A stretch of DNA of 5,651 nt, taken from NCBI GenBank assembly GCA_047625765.1, contig JBLHRE010000121.1, forward strand, positions 1-5,651, written 5' to 3'. The notes under the pieces are model-generated. The model made no database searches, had not been told where the DNA came from, and saw nothing but the letters and a program-made list of their open reading frames with translations. The translations under genes were made by a program, and so were the position numbers. Positions 1 to 4,456 of the stretch are shown here, piece after piece. Positions within the stretch are counted from its first letter, which is position 1. Each line of letters begins with the position of its first letter. The stretch comes from JBLHRE01 sp047625765. GTDB taxonomy: Bacteria; Bacteroidota; Bacteroidia; Flavobacteriales; JBLHRE01.

Positions 1-294
1 AAGATTCAACAACAGAGCTTAAGAGAAAATATCAAGTCGCAAACATTGAATGCATACAGCTCCCACCAAAACCTGCTGTTTGTATTAAAAGCGCAAGCAG
101 ATAATGTAGCAACGGCTAAAGACAATTTCACACGTAGCGAAGAGTCCTATAAAAATGGACAGATTACTTCTGTTGCTTTTAGACAAGCGCAGGTCAATTT
201 ATTGAATGCTAAACAAGCTTTAAGCAAAGCAACCTACGATGCCAAAAATGCAGAGTTTGCTGTTTTGGCAATGATGGGGACTTTGGTGGAATAA
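1..294 (+). CDS. TolC-family outer membrane efflux protein, C-terminal part (5'-truncated by window edge)
   Basis: The frame is open from base 1 to a TAA at 292-294, giving the last 97 residues. The gene begins outside the window, so no start is assigned; the internal TTG/ATG codons near 46 are not real starts. The residues form long amphipathic, Ala/Gln/Asn-rich helices, with the segment RSEESYKNGQI followed by AFRQAQVNLLNAKQAL. This is the typical final coiled-coil hairpin of TolC-type outer-membrane channels (OEP family), ending in AVLAMMGTLVE. Such proteins form trimeric channel-tunnels that work with an inner-membrane pump (RND, ABC or MFS) and a periplasmic adaptor to export drugs or other substrates. 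The partner pump is presumably encoded upstream, outside the window, so the substrate cannot be inferred. No convincing terminator follows the stop; the next 370 bases are repeat-rich non-coding DNA. Confidence 0.85.
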   Translation, partial: KIQQQSLRENIKSQTLNAYSSHQNLLFVLKAQADNVATAKDNFTRSEESYKNGQITSVAFRQAQVNLLNAKQALSKATYDAKNAEFAVLAMMGTLVE

Positions 295-320
295 GGCTGT
301 GATTTTAGAGTTCTGATTTA

Positions 321-445
321 TGAATTTTAATTTTAGATTTTTCACTCCTACCACAAAACACTTTCGTCTGTCACGCTGAAATGTTTCAGGGTCTATTGGA
401 TGCAAAGAGGGAAAGATGAAGTCAGATTTTAGAAGGCATGATCCG
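321..445. repeat. Intergenic direct repeat, copy A
   Basis: This roughly 125-bp segment recurs at 471-595 with a constant offset of 150 bp. The first 52 bases match at about 42 positions, and the last 31 (415-445, beginning GATGAAGTCAGATT) at 28. The middle, after the palindrome, is more variable but keeps its length through compensating 1-nt changes. The copy contains an imperfect hairpin at 373-392. It has no open reading frame of note. It looks like a dispersed intergenic repeat family rather than a gene. Confidence 0.75.
373..392. repeat. Palindrome (CGCTGAA...TTCAGGG) inside repeat copy A
   Basis: Eight-position arms surround a 4-nt loop (ATGT). One G/G mismatch lies at 375/390; the other positions pair. 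This is a degraded version of the perfect hairpin at 523-543. No T-tract follows on either side, so it is not a standard intrinsic terminator, although it lies downstream of the TolC-family gene and could slow 3' degradation of that transcript (inference). Confidence 0.6.
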
Positions 446-452
446 AAATGAA

Positions 453-476
453 ATCCGAATTAAGAAGGCTTGAATT
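453..476. repeat. 24-bp element repeated exactly at 1270-1293
   Basis: All 24 bases are identical to 1270-1293; the core is GAATTAAGAAGGCTTGAATT. The core is an imperfect palindrome: AATTAAG and CTTGAATT pair with one bulged G around an AAGG loop. It joins repeat copies A and B here. Its second copy lies on the other side of the toxin-antitoxin genes, about 0.8 kb away. Confidence 0.75.
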
Positions 477-595
477 TTGATTTTAGATTTCTCACACATA
501 TCCCTAAAGACTATCGTTTGTCACCCTGAACTTGTTTCAGGGTCTGCTGAACACCATGGAAATAGATGAAGTCAGATTATAGAAGGATTGATCCG
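471..595. repeat. Intergenic direct repeat, copy B
   Basis: This is the second copy of the unit at 321-445. It starts TGAATTTTGATTTTAGATTT and ends GATTATAGAAGGATTGATCCG. It carries the intact form of the embedded palindrome (523-543), so it is probably closer to the family consensus than copy A. The segment TCACCCTGAACTTGTTTCAG resembles an intergenic palindromic motif that I recall as frequent in genomes of Sphingobacteriaceae and related Bacteroidota; that statement is from memory. Confidence 0.75.
523..543. repeat. Perfect 8-bp hairpin ACCCTGAA-CTTGT-TTCAGGGT in repeat copy B
   Basis: Arms 523-530 and 536-543 are fully complementary around a 5-nt loop. It is not followed by a T-run on either strand, so it is better read as a palindromic repeat element (REP/MITE-like) than as a terminator. 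Confidence 0.7.
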
Positions 596-672
596 TCAGT
601 GGACCAGTCGGTAGAATGGCAGACTTTACAGGTCCTAGATTTTACAAGTACTAATGGGAATATCTAAGTGAT
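596..672. other. Non-coding stretch with no recognised feature
   Basis: This lies between repeat copy B and the stop codon of the toxin gene. I see no open frame, tRNA-like fold or strong terminator. The only structure noticed is a weak separated pair GGACC/GGTCC (around 602 and 632). No clear intrinsic terminator for the leftward toxin-antitoxin transcript is visible here. Confidence 0.5.
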
Positions 673-951
673 TTATTTAAAATATTGCCTGCTGATAATT
701 GCCATTATTTCGACCCTTCCATCATTTATTCTGTAATAAATACTATCCGATCCACAAATACAGCGTCTATATCCTGTTCTGATAAAATCAACAGCTTCAA
801 ACGAAAAAGGTCTTTGGGAAATGATTTCAAAGTATTCGAAAAAGGACTCGAAATATTTATCAGCCTGAATCATACCGAATCTTTCAACTCCGAAATGGTG
901 AATTCTTATTAGATCATTCTTGGCTTCATTACTTAACTTATAATTTGCCAT
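673..951 (-). CDS. parE: RelE/ParE-superfamily toxin of a type II toxin-antitoxin module
   Basis: This 92-residue protein has a normal length for the family. The pattern is typical of ParE-like toxins: an N-terminal YKLSNEAKNDLIRI helix, then FGMIQADKYFESFFEYFEII and a P-x-SFEAVDFIRTGYRRC segment. Next come SIYYRI and a final strand VEIMAIISRQ. In this superfamily the fold blocks DNA gyrase (ParE) or cuts mRNA at the ribosome (RelE). The R-x-GYRR...YYR...I pattern with no obvious RelE catalytic set favours a ParE-type toxin, but the target is inferred. The ATG overlaps the end of the antitoxin gene by 14 nt, so translation is probably coupled, with antitoxin made first. No Shine-Dalgarno sequence is visible. 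The frame looks intact, with no sign of decay. It is the downstream gene of the pair and is transcribed leftwards. Confidence 0.85.
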   Translation of the reverse strand: MANYKLSNEAKNDLIRIHHFGVERFGMIQADKYFESFFEYFEIISQRPFSFEAVDFIRTGYRRCICGSDSIYYRINDGRVEIMAIISRQYFK

Positions 952-1183
952 TGAGCATCGACTTAGATTGCGCTAGGATTTCGGATTTGCTGTAAGTCGA
1001 AAATCCATTTTCTTCTGCTTTGGCTAATTTCGCTTGCACCCAATCAATTTGAGATTGCTGCTTTCTCGCTTGTCTGATCAAATCGTTAACCAATTCACTC
1101 TTACTAGAATACTCATTGCTTTCGATTTGGCTCTTCAACCATTCATCATTTGGCTTTGTAAATGATATACTTTGTCTTGACAT
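938..1183 (-). CDS. parD: ParD-like (ribbon-helix-helix) antitoxin
   Basis: This is an 81-residue protein. The N-terminal half (about residues 3-45) fits a ribbon-helix-helix DNA-binding fold: a short strand RQSISFTKPND, helix WLKSQIESNEYSSKSELVNDLIRQA, with the SSKSELVNDLIR turn and helix characteristic of ParD/CopG proteins. The charged, helical C-terminal half (about 46-81) should wrap and neutralise the toxin encoded directly downstream. The antitoxin-first order, the 14-nt overlap with the toxin gene and the small sizes all match ParDE modules. In this family the antitoxin, alone or with the toxin, represses its own promoter; the TTACA half-site cluster just upstream (1199-1225) is a plausible operator. 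The ATG at 1181-1183 starts right at the conserved N-terminal strand. There is no upstream Shine-Dalgarno sequence, only A/T-rich leader DNA. Confidence 0.82.
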   Translation of the reverse strand: MSRQSISFTKPNDEWLKSQIESNEYSSKSELVNDLIRQARKQQSQIDWVQAKLAKAEENGFSTYSKSEILAQSKSMLNGKL

Positions 1184-1198
1184 AATATTATTTATTGA

Positions 1199-1225
1199 TG
1201 TAAAATTACACCAATATTACACCAA
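1199..1225 (-). promoter_or_regulatory. Probable operator/promoter region of the parDE-like module
   Basis: Directly upstream of the antitoxin start is a palindrome TGTAA-AA-TTACA (1199-1210). It overlaps a direct repeat ATTACACCAA present at 1205-1214 and 1216-1225, spaced 11 bp, about one helical turn. This gives one inverted and two direct TTACA half-sites, a layout suited to a dimeric ribbon-helix-helix repressor. On the minus strand the same DNA reads TAATTTTA (1201-1208), one mismatch from the Bacteroidota -7 consensus TAnnTTTG, with TTTTGG at 1222-1227. Their spacing of about 14 nt is shorter than the usual 19-20, so the exact promoter is uncertain. Confidence 0.45.
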
Positions 1226-1243
1226 AATCAAGCGATGATTAAA

Positions 1244-1304
1244 TGATTTTAGAATTTTAATTAGGTATGATCCGAATTAAGAAGGCTTGAATTATGATTA
1301 TAGA
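1244..1304. repeat. Decayed third piece of the intergenic repeat family
   Basis: It contains the exact 24-bp element of 453-476 (here 1270-1293). Upstream is TGATTTTAGAATTTTAATTA, matching parts of copies A and B, and downstream is ATGATTATAGAAG, also shared with the repeat units. Compared with 425-486 it lacks about a dozen bases around the doubled ATCCG, and it has no CCCTGAA palindrome. It is therefore a shortened, rearranged relative. It lies between the toxin-antitoxin promoter and the hldD terminator. Confidence 0.65.
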
Positions 1305-1380
1305 AGTGTTCAACTGGGTAAATAAATTCTCAATGACCCCAAGGATCTTTTTTATAGAATTGCAATTATTCTTAAAATCA

Positions 1381-1402
1381 AAGAATAAAACCCCGTAGGG
1401 GT
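1381..1402 (-). terminator. Intrinsic terminator of the mqnB-mqnD-hldD operon
   Basis: Read on the minus strand just after the hldD stop, ACCCC-TAC-GGGGT forms a 5-bp stem (1390-1394 with 1398-1402) with a 3-nt loop. It is followed by the U-rich run TTTATTCTT (1389-1381). The stem is short but GC-rich and lies 15 bases past the stop codon. It should insulate the downstream toxin-antitoxin genes, which run in the same direction, from the operon. Confidence 0.75.
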
Positions 1403-1416
1403 GAAATTATTTAAAC

Positions 1417-2388
1417 CTAATAATACTTCCCGCCAATCAAATAATTAGAAACATAATCTGAAACACCTTCTTCCAAAGTATGGAAGGGAATATCGTAACC
1501 AATAGAAATCATTTTTTTCATATTGGCTTCTGTAAAATACTGGTACTTGTCTCTAATGTCTGCGGGAGTATCTACAAAGCTGATATCTTCTGGCTGGTCC
1601 ATTGCCTTGAAAGTTGCTTTCGCCAAATCTAAAAACGCTCTTGCTTGCCCTGAACCTAGATTGTAGATCCCCGAATTTTCATTCTTCTTGTTTTCTTTCA
1701 GCCAGTTCAATACAGAAATCACATCCTTTACATACACGAAATCACGCAATTGCAGTCCGTCTTTATACTTTGGATTGTGTGACCTGAATAACTTCATTTT
1801 TGAAGTATCCCCAACTTGTCTAAACGTGTGTAACACCACAGAAGCCATACGGCCTTTATGGTATTCGTTAGGACCATACACATTGAAAAATTTCAAGCCA
1901 ACCCAATACGGTGGCTTGTCTTTTTGTTGCAATGCCCAAATGTCAAAATCATTCTTAGATCTTCCATAAGGATTTAAAGGTTGTAATTGTGGAATCACAT
2001 CATGGTTATCATCATAACCTAACTCCCCTAAACCGTATGTTGCTGCGGAGGAAGCATAGACCAAAGGAATTTGATATTGTGTACAAATCTTCCAAACATC
2101 TTTGGTATAATCCAAGTTCAATTCGTTTAATAATTCTTCGTCAAATTCTGTAGTATCTGTTCTAGCTCCAATATGATAGACAAAATCAATATGTGCTGCA
2201 TTTACACGAAACCAAGTAATAAATTCTGATCGCTCTATTTTATGTTTGATCGATTTGCCTTCTAAGTTTGGCAATTTATCTTCCCTACTGAAATCATCGA
2301 CAGCCACAATTTGCGTCAAGCCCGTTTTGTTCAAATGTGAAATCAAACAACTTGCGATAAATCCTGCTGCTCCTGTAACTACTATCAT
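1417..2388 (-). CDS. hldD: ADP-L-glycero-D-manno-heptose 6-epimerase
   Basis: This 323-residue enzyme of the extended short-chain dehydrogenase/epimerase family is cytoplasmic and NADP-dependent. It inverts C6 of ADP-D-glycero-D-manno-heptose to give ADP-L-glycero-D-manno-heptose, the donor for the LPS inner core. The nucleotide-binding motif is TGAAGFIAS (5-13), with VDD (30-32) ending strand 2 and HIGARTDTTEFD at 72-83. Further motifs are YASSAATYG (111-119) and the catalytic Y141-x3-K145. FNVYGPNEYHKGRMAS (168-183) includes K178, matching the second base described for E. coli HldD. LQLRDFVYVKDV and IYNLGSGQARAF are also typical of HldD. Length agrees with the E. coli protein (about 310). 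The third glycine of GxxGxxG is Ala12, which is unusual. The start ATG overlaps the mqnD stop as ATGA, so it is translationally coupled and is the last gene of the operon. Older name: rfaD. Confidence 0.94.
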   Translation of the reverse strand: MIVVTGAAGFIASCLISHLNKTGLTQIVAVDDFSREDKLPNLEGKSIKHKIERSEFITWFRVNAAHIDFVYHIGARTDTTEFDEELLNELNLDYTKDVWKICTQYQIPLVYASSAATYGLGELGYDDNHDVIPQLQPLNPYGRSKNDFDIWALQQKDKPPYWVGLKFFNVYGPNEYHKGRMASVVLHTFRQVGDTSKMKLFRSHNPKYKDGLQLRDFVYVKDVISVLNWLKENKKNENSGIYNLGSGQARAFLDLAKATFKAMDQPEDISFVDTPADIRDKYQYFTEANMKKMISIGYDIPFHTLEEGVSDYVSNYLIGGKYY

Positions 2389-3215
2389 CCTATAAAAATT
2401 GATTTGTTATTTGGGATTTCCATTCCCCACTCTTGCCCTTTCTCTTTCATCCTGGCTACTGCCAACTTACCCTTCTCGTCAATCTCTTGGGTATAATGGT
2501 TGACGTATAATGCAATGTGTTGCTGCATTACTTCAGGCTCCATTTCTTGTGCATTTTCAGCAACAAAGGCATGGCTCGATGTAGGATTTTGGAAGGCATA
2601 TGCAATGCTGCTATACAATACTCGCTGCACTTTGTTTCGCGTTTCCTGATCCAACTTTCTAGAAACTGCAATACCTCCCAAAGGAATTGGCAATTTCTCT
2701 TTTTCCTCCCAAAGCGTTCCTAAGTCCGCAACCAAATGCAAACCACGTTCTTGGTAGGTGAATCTATTTTCATGTATGATCACACCCAAGCCAACAGTGC
2801 CATCCAAAATCGCTTTTTCTATATCCGAAAACAAATACGGCTTGGTATTCAAATCACGGCCAAAGGCCGATTTTAACAAAAAGTTTGCCGTAGTAAACTT
2901 TCCCGGAATGGCAATTGCTTGTTGTTGCACATCCGCCAACTTCATAGGCTTTTTAGAAATCAATAAAGGCCCTACACCTTCCCCTAATGCAGATCCAGAA
3001 CGTAACATTTGCCAATTGGAAATAGCATGTAAATAAGCATGATAACTTAATTTAGCAATATCCAAGGCGTCTGCAAAAACCATCTGGTTCAGCGCTTCAA
3101 CATCTTCCATCACTACTTCAAAATCCAAGCCTTCGGTATCAATTTTCCCATGCACCATGGCATCGAAAATAAAAGTATCGTTGGGACAAGGTGAAAAACC
3201 TAGTTTAAGTTTCAT
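2385..3215 (-). CDS. mqnD: 1,4-dihydroxy-6-naphthoate synthase (futalosine pathway)
   Basis: This 276-residue protein has a periplasmic-binding-protein-like fold. MqnD converts cyclic dehypoxanthine futalosine, made by MqnC, to 1,4-dihydroxy-6-naphthoate, the ring precursor of menaquinone. The N-terminal GFSPCPNDTFIFDA motif (6-19) is the family hallmark. Further family features are the AKLSYHAYLHA segment (54-64), GPLLISKKP (82-90) and PGKFTTAN (104-111). VIIHENRFTYQERGL follows at 145-159; its His148 is the likely counterpart of the histidine proposed as catalytic in the Thermus enzyme. LPIPLGGIAVSRKL (175-188) completes the set. No signal peptide is present, as expected for a cytoplasmic enzyme. 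It starts one base after the mqnB stop and overlaps hldD by 4 nt. A MqnA-type chorismate dehydratase shares this superfamily, but the SPCPNDTF start and the overall pattern favour MqnD. Confidence 0.93.
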   Translation of the reverse strand: MKLKLGFSPCPNDTFIFDAMVHGKIDTEGLDFEVVMEDVEALNQMVFADALDIAKLSYHAYLHAISNWQMLRSGSALGEGVGPLLISKKPMKLADVQQQAIAIPGKFTTANFLLKSAFGRDLNTKPYLFSDIEKAILDGTVGLGVIIHENRFTYQERGLHLVADLGTLWEEKEKLPIPLGGIAVSRKLDQETRNKVQRVLYSSIAYAFQNPTSSHAFVAENAQEMEPEVMQQHIALYVNHYTQEIDEKGKLAVARMKEKGQEWGMEIPNNKSIFIG

Positions 3216-3216
3216 G

Positions 3217-3891
3217 CTATAAGGAGTCCACTAGCTTTAAAGCTATTTTATTTAAATTTTCTATGGCCAAAGGAATGTTCCAACCACTTTTATCTCTACG
3301 CTCTACATAATTAGAGATGGCTCGAATTTGCAGAAAATCCAATTCAGCAGAAATACAACCATACATAAACGCAGCACCTTCCATACTTTCTACAGTAGGA
3401 TTAACACGTTTTACAATACGCGCAATACTTTCATCAGAACCATGCACCGTATTTACGGTAATACCTTTCACTTTTGGCAACTCATCGATAATCCCTCTAT
3501 TCCATTTTATGTCGCTTACCAACTCGCCTTGATCCAAAGGAGCACCCACTTCAAGATCGATGGATAAAGCATCTAAAAATTCATCTCCGCTCTCTGCACC
3601 CAACTCAGAAAAACTATCATTGGACACATTCACCAATTGACCCAATTCCAAATCACGATAAAAGCTACCGCAGATCCCGAAATTAAACGCATAATTATAT
3701 CGGTTATCCGAAAGTGTTTTACCCATCCAATACGAAGTTGAAACCATACCTGCACCAGTAATTAACACATCTACATGGGTAGATTTGTACAGGTATTTAC
3801 GCAATCTCTTATTTATATTCCATTGAAAACGAAAACCTTCTAGTAAAGGTGTAATTTCAGACTCAGTAGCAGCTACAATCAGCACTTTCAT
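3217..3891 (-). CDS. mqnB: Futalosine hydrolase
   Basis: This 224-residue member of the nucleoside phosphorylase/MTA-SAH nucleosidase superfamily hydrolyses futalosine to dehypoxanthine futalosine and hypoxanthine, the second step of the futalosine route. Visible motifs are VAATESEI (6-13, E10 in the position of the first catalytic Glu of MTA nucleosidases), TGAGMVST (45-52) and FNFGICGSF (69-77). The ribose-binding VESMEGAAF (167-175, E171) and QIRAISNYVERRD (188-200) follow. The latter has Asn194 where MTA/SAH nucleosidases carry Asp; ISN followed by an R-D-x-W stretch is what I recall for futalosine hydrolases. Together with mqnD one base downstream, this makes MqnB much more likely than an MTA/SAH nucleosidase. 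It is the first gene of the leftward operon, with a good -7 element 58 bp upstream. Confidence 0.92.
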   Translation of the reverse strand: MKVLIVAATESEITPLLEGFRFQWNINKRLRKYLYKSTHVDVLITGAGMVSTSYWMGKTLSDNRYNYAFNFGICGSFYRDLELGQLVNVSNDSFSELGAESGDEFLDALSIDLEVGAPLDQGELVSDIKWNRGIIDELPKVKGITVNTVHGSDESIARIVKRVNPTVESMEGAAFMYGCISAELDFLQIRAISNYVERRDKSGWNIPLAIENLNKIALKLVDSL

Positions 3892-3930
3892 AAACGATGA
3901 TTCTATTTAGGGTTCTTTACTATTTTGGTA

Positions 3931-3962
3931 ATTGCTGTACACAGATAACAAATATAACTTTA
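3931..3962 (+). promoter_or_regulatory. Possible promoter for the PTPS-folE-fabD operon
   Basis: TAACTTTA at 3955-3962 is one mismatch from the Bacteroidota -7 consensus TAnnTTTG. A TTG at 3932-3934 lies 20 bases upstream, the usual distance for the -33 TTG/TTTG element. This would place the transcript start about 50 bases before the PTPS ATG. The -7 box overlaps the opposing mqnB -7 box by 2 bp. Confidence 0.4.
3949..3956 (-). promoter_or_regulatory. Probable -7 promoter element for mqnB-mqnD-hldD
   Basis: On the minus strand this reads TATATTTG, a full match to the Bacteroidota primary sigma -7 consensus TAnnTTTG. It lies 58 bases upstream of the mqnB ATG, giving a 5' leader of about 50 nt. 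The expected -33 TTTG is not clear; only T-rich DNA is found at the right distance. Confidence 0.5.
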
Positions 3963-4018
3963 AAAAAAGATTCATGAAAAAGATGGTTATCTTTACTACT
4001 TATTAAGCAATAGCTAAA

Positions 4019-4438
4019 ATGGCAATAGTACATATAACACGAAGAGAACGATTTTCTGCAGCACATAAATTGTTTCGCGAAGAATGGAGTGATGAGAAAA
4101 ACAGTGCGGTATTTGGCGGATGTTCCAACCCCAATTGGCATGGTCATAATTACGAATTGTGGGTAACGGTTAAAGGTGAACCTAGAGAGGAAACAGGTTA
4201 TGTAGTCGACCTGAAAATGTTGAGCGATATTATTAAAACGAAAGTTATTGATAAGCTGGACCACCGCAATGTAAATTTGGATGTAGATTTTATGAAAGGC
4301 AAAATGGCTTCTACAGAAATTATTGCTGTCGCAATTTGGAATGAACTTAAGGCTGATGTTCAAGCTGAAGGGTGTGAAATGCATTCTATCAAATTAAGCG
4401 AGACTGAAAACAATTTTGTTGAATACTTCGGAGCTTAA
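4019..4438 (+). CDS. queD: 6-pyruvoyl-tetrahydropterin synthase / 6-carboxytetrahydropterin synthase family protein
   Basis: This 139-residue PTPS-family enzyme acts on 7,8-dihydroneopterin triphosphate, the FolE product. Zinc ligands are His16 (RFSAAH), His41 and His43 (NWHGHNYELWVTVKG). The catalytic Cys is Cys35 in GGCSNPNWHGH, with Asp81-His82 in KLDHRNVNLD and the pterin-anchoring Glu128 in LSETENN. Spacing is C-x5-HGH, as in animal 6-pyruvoyl-tetrahydropterin synthase, whereas E. coli QueD has C-x3-HGH. The GGCSNPN and LDHRNVNLDVD stretches also resemble the animal enzyme. The product could therefore be 6-pyruvoyl-tetrahydropterin (biopterin-type) rather than the queuosine precursor; the symbol queD is the family default only. 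An in-frame TAA at 4004-4006 and the conserved N-terminus fix the ATG. The enzyme precedes folE by 18 bp and is probably co-transcribed with it. Confidence 0.88.
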   Translation: MAIVHITRRERFSAAHKLFREEWSDEKNSAVFGGCSNPNWHGHNYELWVTVKGEPREETGYVVDLKMLSDIIKTKVIDKLDHRNVNLDVDFMKGKMASTEIIAVAIWNELKADVQAEGCEMHSIKLSETENNFVEYFGA

Positions 4439-4456
4439 TCCGATCAAAATAAATCT

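Noticed and set aside
220..405. 61-codon minus-strand frame crossing the end of the TolC-family gene and repeat copy A
   Set aside because: It spans both coding and repeat DNA, has no family resemblance and is explained by chance.
523..543. Hairpin as a rho-independent terminator for the TolC-family gene
   Set aside because: The 8-bp stem is good, but no T-run follows on either strand, and a second, degraded copy lies closer to the gene. A repeat-family palindrome fits better.
295..672. Possible CRISPR array suggested by regularly spaced repeats
   Set aside because: Only two long, imperfect copies with a 150-bp period exist, and the intervening DNA is itself conserved rather than spacer-like. 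There are no cas genes nearby.
685..912. 75-codon plus-strand frame inside the toxin gene
   Set aside because: Antisense shadow of the ParE-like toxin; the translation has no domain character.
1336..1357. CCCCAAGG followed by a T-run as a plus-strand terminator
   Set aside because: The possible stem is only 2-3 bp and no plus-strand gene ends nearby.
1358..1367. AATTGCAATT perfect 10-bp palindrome
   Set aside because: Short and AT-rich, so expected by chance; there is no second copy or link to a gene start.
3217..3891. MTA/SAH nucleosidase (mtnN) as the identity of the first operon gene
   Set aside because: The MTA nucleosidase catalytic Asp position is Asn194 in an ISN...RD-x-W context, and mqnD follows one base later. 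Futalosine hydrolase fits better.
3920..4384. 154-codon open frame on the minus strand opposite the PTPS gene
   Set aside because: Cys/Phe/Tyr-rich translation with no recognisable domain; it lies antisense to a clear conserved enzyme and extends into its promoter region. It is a shadow frame.
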